Under the pieces are notes generated by a model, which saw only the letters and a program-made list of their open reading frames with translations, was not told where the DNA came from and ran no database searches. The position numbers were made by a program, and so were the translations under genes. A stretch of DNA of 64,000 bases from Atriophallophorus winterbourni (lineage: Eukaryota > Platyhelminthes > Trematoda > Plagiorchiida > Microphallidae), in contig JACCGJ010014003.1 of NCBI GenBank assembly GCA_013407085.1, forward strand, positions 24,222-88,221, read 5' to 3'. Shown here in pieces: positions 46,001 through 48,910 of this stretch. Numbering within the stretch: the first letter of the stretch is position 1; each line of letters starts with the position of its first letter.

Positions 46001-46634
46001 TTACGCGTTTGTCGTCACAACGTTGCTTGAAGGTGCCCGTCTAATTGACTGGTGGACCGAAATCGAACCGAGCAAAACTACTCCGCGTCTCGTCCAACTA
46101 CTCGCAAGAATCGGCCATGTGTCCCCAGCCCTTCGAACATTGAGTGGTATCGGTTTGAACCTGCCCATTTACCATAGCCACACAAATTTCAATCTTACTC
46201 TGAGTAGCAGTGGTGGTGTAGAAGAAATTTGGATCACTCGCCACAACTTGCAATATCGAATTTGGTATTTAACCGATTGGGATGAGGCTTACACCCAAGC
46301 GCTTCGTGAGTCTCGCGAGCGAGGACGCTCGTTAGCATGGCATCAAGAAATCGCGGCAATTCAACGATTGTCGTTTGACTCGTTTTTCACGCCCAACGAT
46401 GCACTGTTGGCAGATAGTCGGTCTAAAAGTCAGTTGCTCGGTCTGCGTCACTTGTGGTCTTACAAAGAATTGTCACAGTTGAAACAAGGTACCCTATTGT
46501 CTGGCAATTATCAATGGGTCCCGGTAGTTGATCCGCCTCTGTTTGGAAACGGAACCGCGCAAACTAGACTGTTCGAAGACCCGGGGATTTATCAACTTCG
46601 AACCGTCGACAAGATCGGATCTTCGGTCGGCTGA
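866..46634 (+). CDS. Teneurin (Ten-m/Odz), 27 exons visible
   Basis: Type II single-pass adhesion receptor. Known family members act at synapses and in axon guidance by homophilic binding and by binding latrophilin receptors. The spliced frame from ATG 882 gives 2818 residues, in the usual 2500-2800 range. Approximate residues: cytoplasmic 1-105, TM 106-129, furin-like sites 213-224, EGF-like repeats 280-560, Cys-rich 560-600, TTR/FN-plug 650-950, NHL 950-1360, YD shell 1360-2370, Rhs core 2370-2480, Tox-GHH-derived C-terminus 2480-2818. All 26 junctions keep phase (1,0,1,1,1,1,1,1,2,2,0,1,2,2,0,0,0,1,2,0,2,0,0,0,0,0). An acceptor-like CTGTTTCTTTGCAG ends at 865, so earlier exons may lie upstream. 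No frameshift or stop interrupts it. Identification rests on domain order and motifs; exon ends are predictions. Confidence 0.95.
1554..2070 (+). repeat. RTE-like LINE 5' leader (repeat A)
   Basis: GC-rich block containing GGCTTCGGGAGAAAACCCTG. Its 3' part (about 1930-2065) recurs inverted at 40317-40456. I take it as an untranslated LINE leader; that assignment is inference. The recurrence is seen directly. Confidence 0.5.
2305..3620 (-). pseudogene. CR1-like LINE reverse transcriptase relic
   Basis: Pieces in three frames: [18 protein letters not shown] (RT domain), [20 protein letters not shown] (thumb) and a C-terminal tail. The 3' end (TTATGGTGAAAAAA) resembles that of the copy at 59738-61135. 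Many stops and frameshifts. Intron 1. Confidence 0.75.
3804..3822. repeat. (CA)n microsatellite
   Basis: Nine to ten CA units in intron 1, beside an inverted SINE-like repeat. Confidence 0.9.
3841..3935 (-). repeat. SINE-like repeat, 5' half
   Basis: Minus strand GCAATCGTACAGTACTTTTG ... GACACCGTGCTAAATTG, the head half of the family described at 36585. Confidence 0.7.
3955..4215 (+). pseudogene. LINE 3' end with ATTGAAT tail
   Basis: [14 protein letters not shown], then frame-shifted [20 protein letters not shown], matches the C-terminus of CR1-like RT proteins (W..LP..VV.S). It ends in ATTAAAATTGAATTGAAT, a typical LINE tail. Confidence 0.6.
4555..4893 (-). pseudogene. RTE-like LINE C-terminal zinc-finger tail
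   Basis: Translation [18 protein letters not shown] preserves the C..C..R.GL..H pattern. Upstream minus-strand frames read [12 protein letters not shown], with stops. Confidence 0.7.
5026..5706 (-). pseudogene. Non-LTR reverse transcriptase C-terminal region
   Basis: [52 protein letters not shown] and [14 protein letters not shown] are typical of a LINE RT thumb and C-terminal region. The family differs from the CR1-like copies elsewhere here. Several frameshifts. Confidence 0.75.
5707..5915 (-). pseudogene. RTE-like tail fused to another LINE
   Basis: [20 protein letters not shown], then [13 protein letters not shown], matches the RTE tail at 29440-30095. It joins in frame with the RT of 5026-5706 at about 5706. 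Confidence 0.7.
6148..6212 (-). ncRNA. Decayed hammerhead copy
   Basis: Minus strand reads CTACGAAACCGGTCGTGGGG and a diverged AATGATA in place of CTGATGA. It is followed by the family block GGAAATCACTGCAAATGA. Same family as 16103-16147; core lost, presumably inactive. Confidence 0.6.
8144..8243 (+). repeat. SINE-like repeat, 3' half
   Basis: ATCTGTCTAGGTCTGGGCAA through GGATCAGGCTTGTGCTTTCA, intron 1. Confidence 0.85.
8789..9105 (+). CDS. Teneurin exon 2: juxtamembrane ectodomain
   Basis: Residues 131-236. It carries the conserved teneurin juxtamembrane block (here [17 protein letters not shown], then [10 protein letters not shown]), followed by a basic stretch with RSTRR and RSKR. RSKR fits the furin consensus R-X-K/R-R, and furin-type cleavage near the membrane is known for some teneurins. 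The acceptor follows TGTGCAG; the donor is GTACGT in phase 0. Confidence 0.9.
9106..10970. other. Intron 2
   Basis: One inverted SINE-like copy at 9243; otherwise nothing recognised. Confidence 0.8.
9243..9349 (-). repeat. SINE-like repeat, 3' half
   Basis: Inverted: GCCTGATCCAGGCAAAGTGC through CAGGTAGCCCAGGCCTAGAC, intron 2. Confidence 0.85.
10971..11088 (+). CDS. Teneurin exon 3: pre-EGF segment
   Basis: Residues 237-275, entering in phase 0 after TTCGCTTTCAG and leaving in phase 1 at GTACGTAA. Translation includes [20 protein letters not shown], which matches the family's hydrophobic block just before EGF 1. The exon is not visible as a long ORF; it was found by phase and homology. Confidence 0.88.
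11755..11828 (+). repeat. Interspersed repeat B, partial
   Basis: TCCTAAATAGATTAAGAAGG and TGGGACTTAAATAGCTACAG match the first part of repeat B; directly followed by a SINE-like copy. Intron 3. Confidence 0.6.
11850..11990 (+). repeat. SINE-like repeat
   Basis: GGCCTGGGCAACCTGACAGT through CAGGCTTGTGCTTTCATACC, preceded by part of the middle section (CTGTGCGCCAAATTAGTGCC). Intron 3. Confidence 0.85.
12262..12363 (+). CDS. Teneurin exon 4: EGF-like repeat 1
   Basis: Exactly one phase 1-1 EGF module of 102 bases. Six cysteines are visible in the order C(4)C(5)C(4)C(1)C(8)C (CPNDC, GVC, NCDC, GPDC). Donor GTGAGT. Confidence 0.92.
15685..15765 (+). repeat. RTE-like LINE 3' end
   Basis: Contains TGTGATGTACATCCATGGTC and ACCGAAGGAGGCCAACAAC, the shared 3' terminal block also seen at 39175-39227 and, inverted, at 43060 and 55070. 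Confidence 0.6.
16103..16147 (+). ncRNA. Hammerhead ribozyme motif, palindromic stem III
   Basis: Core CTGATGA at 16111-16117, stem II GTGC / AAACA / GCAC at 16118-16130, GAAA at 16131-16134, palindrome ACCGGT at 16134-16139, cleavage C at 16140. Stem I pairs TCCCTAC (one bulged T) with GTGGGA at 16141-16146. Core positions are consensus. A (GT)n tract and a block GGAAATGCCTGCAAATGAGC follow; that block recurs after other copies. Lies in teneurin intron 4. Confidence 0.8.
17035..17130 (+). pseudogene. RTE-like tail, zinc-finger fragment
   Basis: Translation [20 protein letters not shown]: the C..C..R.G...H tail of the RTE-like family, then a stop. Confidence 0.7.
18278..18384 (+). repeat. 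SINE-like repeat, 3' half
   Basis: ATCTGTCTAGGCCTGTACAA through GCTTTCATACATACATAAGT; ends 58 bases before exon 5. Confidence 0.85.
18443..18637 (+). CDS. Teneurin exon 5: EGF-like repeats 2 and 3
   Basis: Residues 310-374. Repeat 2 begins [13 protein letters not shown]. Cysteine 3 is Tyr (Y322), as is usual in teneurin EGF2, but cysteine 1 is also missing (Ser312, codon TCA at 18448-18450). Only two intramodule cystines remain possible. Repeat 3 ([12 protein letters not shown]...) has all six cysteines. Phase 1 in and out; donor GTGAGT. Confidence 0.92.
19151..19372 (+). CDS. Teneurin exon 6: EGF-like repeat 4 plus Ser/Thr linker
   Basis: Residues 375-448. A six-cysteine EGF module (C377-C404) is followed by about 44 cysteine-free residues rich in Ser, Thr and Ala (for example [18 protein letters not shown]), ending DDAPVES. 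Other teneurins have EGF 5 here. The donor GTTAGT gives phase 1, matching the next exon; a donor nearer the EGF would break phase. Confidence 0.85.
19608..19703 (+). repeat. SINE-like repeat, diverged
   Basis: ATCGGTCTGTGCTTAAGCAA through GCCTGTGATTTTATATACAT. Intron 6. Confidence 0.6.
19783..19951 (+). repeat. SINE-like repeat
   Basis: Includes the middle (ACCGGTAGTCAACTGCACGC) and 3' half (ATCTGTCTAGGCCTGGGTAA), ending CATACATACATA. Intron 6. Confidence 0.75.
20175..20375 (+). CDS. Teneurin exon 7: two EGF-like repeats
   Basis: Residues 449-515, two complete six-cysteine EGF modules. The first ([11 protein letters not shown]..., long loop before CLC) could correspond to EGF 5 or 6 of other teneurins. 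The second ([12 protein letters not shown]) resembles EGF 7. Phase 1 in and out; donor GTAAGT. Confidence 0.92.
20510..20665 (+). CDS. Teneurin exon 8: last EGF and start of Cys-rich region
   Basis: Residues 516-567. The final EGF ([11 protein letters not shown] ... [12 protein letters not shown]) runs into [11 protein letters not shown], the acidic start of the teneurin Cys-rich region. Phase 1 out at GTGAGTG. Confidence 0.93.
20742..20982 (+). CDS. Teneurin exon 9: Cys-rich region
   Basis: Residues 568-647. Starts [12 protein letters not shown], a near-invariant teneurin motif with LNR-like acidic residues likely to bind calcium. Only 76 bases separate it from exon 8. Leaves in phase 2 at GTATGTG. 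Confidence 0.93.
21627..21826 (+). repeat. SINE-like repeat, near full length
   Basis: GCTAACGCCGTGCTAAATTG through GCTTTCATACATACATA, with a 9-base deletion in the CAACCTGACAG block. Intron 9. Confidence 0.85.
21963..22005. repeat. (TAC)n microsatellite
   Basis: About 14 uninterrupted TAC units in intron 9; gives artificial poly-Tyr/poly-Val frames. Confidence 0.95.
22299..22500 (+). repeat. Two overlapping SINE-like copies
   Basis: A middle-to-3' copy (to about 22454) runs directly into the 5' head of a second (GTACAATTATGCAGTACTCC ... GCTAACACCGTA). Intron 9. Confidence 0.7.
22686..22868 (+). repeat. SINE-like repeat
   Basis: ACCGGTAGTGAGCTGCATGC through CAACCTGACAGTATCTTAGC to TTTCATACACAC. 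Intron 9. Confidence 0.8.
23037..23156 (+). CDS. Teneurin exon 10: transthyretin-like domain, first part
   Basis: Short phase 2-2 exon found by reading frame and homology. Translation includes [20 protein letters not shown] and [10 protein letters not shown], the family's pattern V.G.V...DGTP..GV.V...GYT...D.G for the transthyretin-related domain next to the FN-plug. Donor AAG|GTAGGT. Confidence 0.87.
23466..23856 (+). CDS. Teneurin exon 11: TTR/FN-plug region
   Basis: Residues 688-818. Opens [15 protein letters not shown] and [11 protein letters not shown], matching the family's FDL..NGG..L.L.F and W.P.N.....DT. It then carries a more divergent Cys-containing segment ([14 protein letters not shown]). 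Phase 2 in, phase 0 out at GTGAGT. Confidence 0.9.
24307..24553 (+). CDS. Teneurin exon 12: FN-plug
   Basis: Residues 819-900. Contains [19 protein letters not shown] and [17 protein letters not shown], the latter almost identical to the teneurin W.KTDAYG..VYG motif. Phase 0 in. The donor AAAG|GTCTTT is weak but is the only one that keeps phase with exon 13. Confidence 0.9.
24635..24725 (+). repeat. SINE-like repeat, diverged 3' half
   Basis: GGGTCTAGACGACCTGACAT ... GGGTTGTGTGATTTTATG. Intron 12. Confidence 0.6.
25389..25542 (+). CDS. Teneurin exon 13: FN-plug end
   Basis: Residues 901-951. [19 protein letters not shown] and [20 protein letters not shown] match the family's VGFEYE.C...I.WE and GGW.L...H..N...GIL.. 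Phase 1 in, phase 2 out at GTAAGC. Confidence 0.93.
26186..26285 (+). repeat. SINE-like repeat, diverged 3' half
   Basis: TATTTGTCTAGGGCTGCGCA ... GTAGGCGTCTTGTGTTTGAT. Intron 13; tail to tail with the next copy. Confidence 0.7.
26298..26502 (-). repeat. SINE-like repeat, near full length
   Basis: Inverted, from GTGCCGCGCAGTCAGAGGCT through GGTTGCCCAAGCATAGACAG to the head GCACAGAAGTACTGCACGAT. Intron 13. Confidence 0.85.
27409..27630 (+). CDS. Teneurin exon 14: NHL propeller entry
   Basis: Residues 952-1025. [20 protein letters not shown] matches the family's I...MG.G.RRS..C..C. Then [12 protein letters not shown] and [12 protein letters not shown] form the first NHL-like blade strands. 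Phase 2 both ends; donor GTGAGT. Confidence 0.88.
27964..28381 (+). CDS. Teneurin exon 15: NHL propeller
   Basis: Residues 1026-1165. Includes [10 protein letters not shown] (family Y.LAVDP) and [16 protein letters not shown]. The middle ([20 protein letters not shown]) is more divergent than flanking exons. Phase 2 in. The donor is GTGGGT in phase 0, leaving an 80-base intron. Confidence 0.82.
28462..28683 (+). CDS. Teneurin exon 16: NHL repeats
   Basis: Residues 1166-1239. Blade motifs [15 protein letters not shown] and [17 protein letters not shown] are visible, plus [12 protein letters not shown]. Phase 0 both ends; donor GTAGGT. Confidence 0.93.
29440..30095 (-). pseudogene. RTE-like LINE C-terminal region
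   Basis: [80 protein letters not shown] and [19 protein letters not shown] follow the order of RTE-type RT C-termini, including a zinc-finger-like tail with one altered cysteine. The longest open piece is 165 codons. Intron 16. Confidence 0.85.
30105..30365 (-). pseudogene. Penelope-like element relic, GIY-YIG endonuclease region
   Basis: Minus-strand conceptual translation gives [20 protein letters not shown], then [20 protein letters not shown] and WLHNI. The YIG-T-R-L-R-EH pattern with trailing P-WL is the GIY-YIG endonuclease region of Penelope-like retroelements. It is short and frameshifted just before the YIG. An RTE tail abuts it on the downstream side. The clade is inferred from motif only. 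Confidence 0.65.
32015..32189 (-). repeat. Interspersed repeat B (inverted)
   Basis: Reverse complement of 41697-41858 with a 20-30 base insertion after the CACCTCG block. Intron 16. Confidence 0.7.
32452..32817 (+). CDS. Teneurin exon 17: NHL repeats
   Basis: Residues 1240-1361. Starts [17 protein letters not shown]; then [19 protein letters not shown] and [19 protein letters not shown] show two clear NHL blades. Phase 0 both ends; donor GTACGT. It follows a 3.8-kb repeat-rich intron. Confidence 0.95.
32883..33785 (-). pseudogene. CR1-like LINE 3' fragment in intron 17
   Basis: [60 protein letters not shown] and [20 protein letters not shown] match the plus-strand copy at 62105-63500 closely. 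Antisense to the gene, truncated just before FADD, about 46 bases from the exon 18 acceptor. Confidence 0.85.
33832..34384 (+). CDS. Teneurin exon 18: start of YD-repeat shell
   Basis: Residues 1362-1545. [19 protein letters not shown] is the conserved NHL-to-YD junction. It is followed by [18 protein letters not shown] and [20 protein letters not shown], typical Y-D repeat units of the Rhs/Tc-toxin-like barrel. Phase 1 out at GTATGT. The acceptor lies about 46 bases from an antisense LINE. Confidence 0.96.
34385..35948. other. Intron 18
   Basis: No repeat or coding motif recognised. Confidence 0.75.
35949..36123 (+). CDS. Teneurin exon 19: divergent shell segment
   Basis: Residues 1546-1603, phase 1 in and 2 out (GTAAGC). 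The sequence is Ser/Arg-rich ([20 protein letters not shown]). Its shell position is set by its flanks; the exon itself shows little family motif. An alternative is a partly retained linker, but phase matches both neighbours and polypyrimidine and donor signals are good. Confidence 0.78.
36489..36538 (-). ncRNA. Near-intact hammerhead copy
   Basis: Minus strand: CTGATGA (complement 36523-36529), GG-ACAAACAG-CC stem II, GGAAACCGGTT, then GTGATGGG. The closing C of stem II is G and the cleavage triplet is GTT rather than GTC. Stem I is weak. Confidence 0.6.
36585..36800 (+). repeat. SINE-like repeat, reference copy
   Basis: Family layout seen here: GTGCTGTGCGGCTAACACCG, AGTGAGCTGCATGCTGAAAC, TATCTGTCTAGGCCTGGGCA, GACAGTATCTTAGCCCACGT, CTGTGACTGTGCGGCACTTT and a tail TTTCATACATACATAC. 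Other copies add a head with GCAGTACTTCTGTGC. No RNA pol III boxes are obvious, so SINE is a working name. Flanked by inverted hammerhead copies. Intron 19. Confidence 0.85.
36800..36848 (+). ncRNA. Decayed hammerhead copy
   Basis: CCACTGAATGACAGCAAACA, then GCTGGAAACCGATTGCGC. Stem II (CAGC/GCTG) is good but the core has an inserted A (CTGAATGA) and the palindrome is broken. Confidence 0.5.
37070..37250 (-). repeat. SINE-like repeat, strongly diverged
   Basis: GTGCTGCACAGTCATATACT ... GGTGAGACTCCCGCAAG ... GCGCTGTGTGC, recognisable in inverted orientation only. Intron 19. Confidence 0.5.
37312..37352 (-). ncRNA. Decayed hammerhead copy (3' half)
   Basis: Minus strand GGCCAGAAACCGGTAGTGGG and following GGATGTGAG. 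The CTGATGA half is unrecognisable. Confidence 0.45.
37712..37880 (+). CDS. Teneurin exon 20: YD shell segment
   Basis: Residues 1604-1660. [12 protein letters not shown] (family EWR.R) and [15 protein letters not shown] fit the mid-shell region. Phase 2 in, phase 0 out at GTGAGA. Confidence 0.85.
38095..38194 (+). repeat. SINE-like repeat, 3' half
   Basis: TCATATCTGTCTAGGTCTGT through GATCAGGCTTCTGCTTTCAT. Intron 20. Confidence 0.85.
38930..39227 (+). pseudogene. RTE-like tail and 3' end
   Basis: Plus-strand fragments [19 protein letters not shown] (frame with stops) and [13 protein letters not shown], then the TGTGATGTACATCCATTGTC end. Intron 20. Confidence 0.65.
39407..39654 (+). CDS. 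Teneurin exon 21: YD shell segment
   Basis: Residues 1661-1742. [20 protein letters not shown] and [17 protein letters not shown] match the family's NLLS.DYD...RTE.IYDDH and [16 protein letters not shown] closes the exon. Phase 0 in, phase 2 out at GTGAGA. Confidence 0.93.
39815..39912 (-). repeat. SINE-like repeat, 3' half
   Basis: Inverted: CCCGATCCAGGCAAAGTGCC through TCAGGTTGTCCAGGCTTAGA. Intron 21. Confidence 0.85.
40034..40178 (+). CDS. Teneurin exon 22: YD repeats
   Basis: Residues 1743-1791. [17 protein letters not shown] is a canonical YD unit, followed by [14 protein letters not shown]. Phase 2 in, phase 0 out at GTGAGT. Confidence 0.94.
40317..40456 (-). repeat. Second copy of repeat A (inverted)
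   Basis: Reverse complement of about 1930-2065, sharing GAGTCGACTTCAATGAAG-type and CAACCAAGTGCGACCTGCAA segments, in intron 22. Confidence 0.7.
40929..41513 (+). CDS. Teneurin exon 23: YD repeats
   Basis: Residues 1792-1986 in one 585-base phase 0-0 exon. [37 protein letters not shown] and [11 protein letters not shown] match conserved shell strands (RYR.IGPLVD, FDYTYHDNS). Donor GTCAGT. Confidence 0.95.
41697..41858 (+). repeat. Interspersed repeat B
   Basis: AAATCCTAAAAGATGGGAAA ... GAGGTGCCTACACCTCG ... TCCTTGCG; closely matched inverted at 32015-32189 and partly at 11755-11828. Family unknown. Intron 23. Confidence 0.7.
42343..42600 (+). CDS. Teneurin exon 24: YD repeats
   Basis: Residues 1987-2072. 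[20 protein letters not shown] and [20 protein letters not shown] are YD shell units. Phase 0 both ends; donor GTGAGT. The TGGTTCGAATCCAC near its start is coding, not a tRNA B box. Confidence 0.95.
43060..43170 (-). repeat. RTE-like LINE 3' end
   Basis: Inverted copy of the shared terminal block (TTGGCCTCCTTCGGTTCATG). Intron 24. Confidence 0.55.
43440..43605 (+). repeat. SINE-like repeat with 5' head
   Basis: GTGCAATCATGCAGCACTTC, GGTGCATGCGGAGACACGCC, TGTCTAGGCTTGGGCAACCT; lacks the last third. Intron 24. Confidence 0.75.
44192..45076 (+). CDS. Teneurin exon 25: YD repeats, largest exon
   Basis: Residues 2073-2367. Repeats include [45 protein letters not shown] and [37 protein letters not shown] and [17 protein letters not shown] then match the family's QYFYSD...PTRITH and YYVASDN.GTPLAVFS. 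Phase 0 both ends; donor GTAAGT. Confidence 0.97.
45154..45786 (+). CDS. Teneurin exon 26: Rhs-type core
   Basis: Residues 2368-2578. [20 protein letters not shown] and [16 protein letters not shown] correspond to the Rhs-associated core pattern G..GG.YD..T.L..F..RDYD...GR..SPD. The expected arginine-aspartate pair is altered. Phase 0 both ends; 77-base intron before it. Confidence 0.95.
45912..46634 (+). CDS. Teneurin exon 27: C-terminal Tox-GHH-derived domain and stop
   Basis: Residues 2579-2818, then [23 protein letters not shown] and [20 protein letters not shown] followed by WVPV align with the family's A..EQ.....LW...E...L...G...GYEGYYVLPV. The Gly-His-His signature of bacterial Tox-GHH nucleases is absent (SGNYQW here), as in animal teneurins. 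The end (DKIGSSVG) has no dibasic amidation signal. Confidence 0.95.
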   Translation, partial: VIISLDTRGIIHLQHPIGPAPVKSPSGDFPYAFVVTTLLEGARLIDWWTEIEPSKTTPRLVQLLARIGHVSPALRTLSGIGLNLPIYHSHTNFNLTLSSSGGVEEIWITRHNLQYRIWYLTDWDEAYTQALRESRERGRSLAWHQEIAAIQRLSFDSFFTPNDALLADSRSKSQLLGLRHLWSYKELSQLKQGTLLSGNYQWVPVVDPPLFGNGTAQTRLFEDPGIYQLRTVDKIGSSVG

Positions 46635-46839
46635 ACCTCTCATCAGGTAATTGATTTCTGGTTTTTATAATCGCCTCCGTGGCAAAACAAGCGATTTGGT
46701 TGTTCAAGGATGCTGGTGTCAGGCTGACTTCGGTAACAGATGTCTCTGCTCTCCTCGCTTGCTGTGTTTGAATAGCTAATATTCAAAGTAATTTAAAGTT
46801 TCAACGGTCGTAAAAGCAAACACCTTACAGTAACCATAG

Positions 46840-46845
46840 ATTAAA
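46840..46845 (+). terminator. Candidate poly(A) signal ATTAAA
   Basis: First recognisable variant poly(A) signal after the stop, about 206 bases downstream and just before an antisense LINE. No AATAAA occurs before it. Weak evidence from sequence alone. Confidence 0.35.
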
Positions 46846-46879
46846 AATATATGGGAAAGCAGAAAAAACAACGAAGGTG

Positions 46880-47705
46880 TCTTGTCAATACGGAAAGTCA
46901 GCTTGTGTATTGAGGTGCGAGGTTGGATTCGATCAACATATATTTGTCAAGTTCAGCGTTGAACATGTTCAATTTTGATGCACAAATGATATCTGAGCGC
47001 AGAGAGTTCCATATAAAACAAACTCGGACAGCAAAGAAGAACCTTCGACTATTTTACTGTATGCAGAATGTTGAACAGCAGGATCAAATCACTCCTGACA
47101 CGGCGGTACGAAAAGTTTAATAGATTCCGAGTTGCAATGCTCTCCCGGTGTGGTCTGTTGTATAGTCCGATCACCAGTTCTGTAGTGCGTTGGTATACAC
47201 GCATGTAACAATGGGGACCATGCTTGAATAGCGTACTCCATTGTTGGTAGGATATAGATTTTAATTATCCGTGGGAGTACCTGCTTTGTGAAACTGTCAA
47301 GGATCCTTATGAGCACTGCCAAGGTTTGGCAGGACTTTTTGTAGACCACAGAACACTGCCGTGATGACTTCAAGTTACTGCTAATCCACACACCCAGGTC
47401 TTTCTCTTCCGTAACCTACGAACGTTACTGAGATCCCAGCCTGTATGTAAATTCCAAGGATTTACCGACGTTTAACATGTTAGTTTGGATGTTAAAGGGT
47501 GCAGTTTCGTACTGTCCACATGTGAAGTGCATCAAGATCTTTTTGTAGAAGTTTGCACGCAAGTCCAAACTGTTATGTCATCCCCAAATAAAATGACTTT
47601 ATTGTGTACAATTTCAGATATATCGTTTGCGCACACCAGAAAGAGTATGTGCCCCAGGACGGAGTTTTGAGGTACTTCTACTCGGTCTTTTAGTACCATG
47701 ATACT
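46880..47705 (-). pseudogene. CR1-like LINE 3' fragment downstream of teneurin
   Basis: Minus strand reads VLGHILFLVCANDIS, KVILFGDDITVW (RT catalytic motif, FADD to FGDD), IKIYILPTMEYAIQAWSPLL and RRFFFAVRVCFIWNSLRSDI. Several frameshifts. Confidence 0.7.
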
Positions 47706-48029
47706 GGAAAGTGAACAAACGCTGTTTTTATAGATTTACTTCATTTCAATATCGTTCATGATTTATATAGGAAAATGAGTATGACTGGTGTGCATGTAGG
47801 ACATCGCAAGTCGGGATCCAGGCAAAGTGCATTATAATCATATTCTGGTAAATATTCCGCCTTCGTAGACGTCCTCCCGAGTTCTCTAAGTAGTTTCTTC
47901 ATGAGTGGCATTGAGCTTCTTTTAGTTGGTCATCTTGTTGAGCTTGATTGTGCTGGTGGTAATGTCTTACTGAGAGAAAACTCAATATTCATCCACCATA
48001 TGAATTATATTTTTGAGATATGTCTAAGA

Positions 48030-48480
48030 TGCTTCTACTGGACTGGCTAAGGAAACTGATACACGTCGCTATAGTTGATCTCGATATTAATCATGTGGAG
48101 AAGTTTAATAATCTAGGCAGTTTGGAGATCATTGGCGTGGGATAGAACACGCGTATTGAATTGCTAAGGTGAGTTTGAATGAAAGAATCTACTCCACTTC
48201 GGCAATGGTAGTACTGTTATACGGGCGCGACTGTTGGCCATCTTGTGAAGCAGATGATCGGTTGCTGGAGGTTTTTGACCATTGTTGGTCGTGAAATATG
48301 GCCCACGTATGGTGGCAGCATCGCGTTCACAAATTAAACGTCAGGCGCTGCGTGCGAGGAAACAACGGTACAAGCCTTCAGACAGCCTTTAACCGACGTC
48401 GTTGATGCTGGTTGGGACACCAGTGCATGAATCCTTAACAGTTACCATCCCGTGCGCTTTGAACGTCCGCTAGTATTGGC
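48030..48480 (+). pseudogene. Decayed RTE-type LINE C-terminal region
   Basis: VEKFNNLGSLEIIG, LYGRDCWPSCEADDRLLEVF, a RVHKLNVRRC-like piece and RWLGH/RALNVR-like pieces match the order F.YLGS..., LYG.E.W, RRL.VFD, HR....., LGH.....LP.RAL. Several stops. Confidence 0.55.
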
Positions 48481-48824
48481 TAAATCACGGTTGCTTCTCG
48501 GTTAACCGTTAACTTGGAAGAGTTGCCTTAAACGGTTTACGTTTACTCTAGGTAATGTTGGGCGAATGCACTTGTCTGGATGAGCTGAAAGGGAAGACAG
48601 AAGTATGTGATCCGACACATTGTTACAATGGCAATGAATCGACATCAATGTAAACAGTGCATCGTTTCTTCGTGGACGAATAAAAGTCTCGCCTCTGTTC
48701 TAACTTATTGTACATTTCAGGTATATATATAGAGAGAGACTTAATGTTGGCTTAGATACCCCAAGGTCGCTCACTCCAATACACGTATACAAAGAAGAAT
48801 TGACAGTGGGACTTCAACGTATTC

Positions 48825-48910
48825 CTGCTTGCAGCTTAGTGCGGGGTGTAAATCAATTCAGCACCCTGTTAATTGTAAATCACAGAGCGTTTGCATGATT
48901 GCACATTCAT
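48825..48910 (-). repeat. SINE-like repeat, diverged 5' half
   Basis: GCAGCTTAGTGCGG, ATCAATTCAGCACCCTG, TGCATGATTGCACATTC match the inverted head half. Confidence 0.5.

Noticed and set aside
46632..46665. Minus-strand CTGATGAGG near the stop as another hammerhead
   Set aside because: No GAAA followed by a stem III and cleavage triplet at the required distance, and stem I does not pair.
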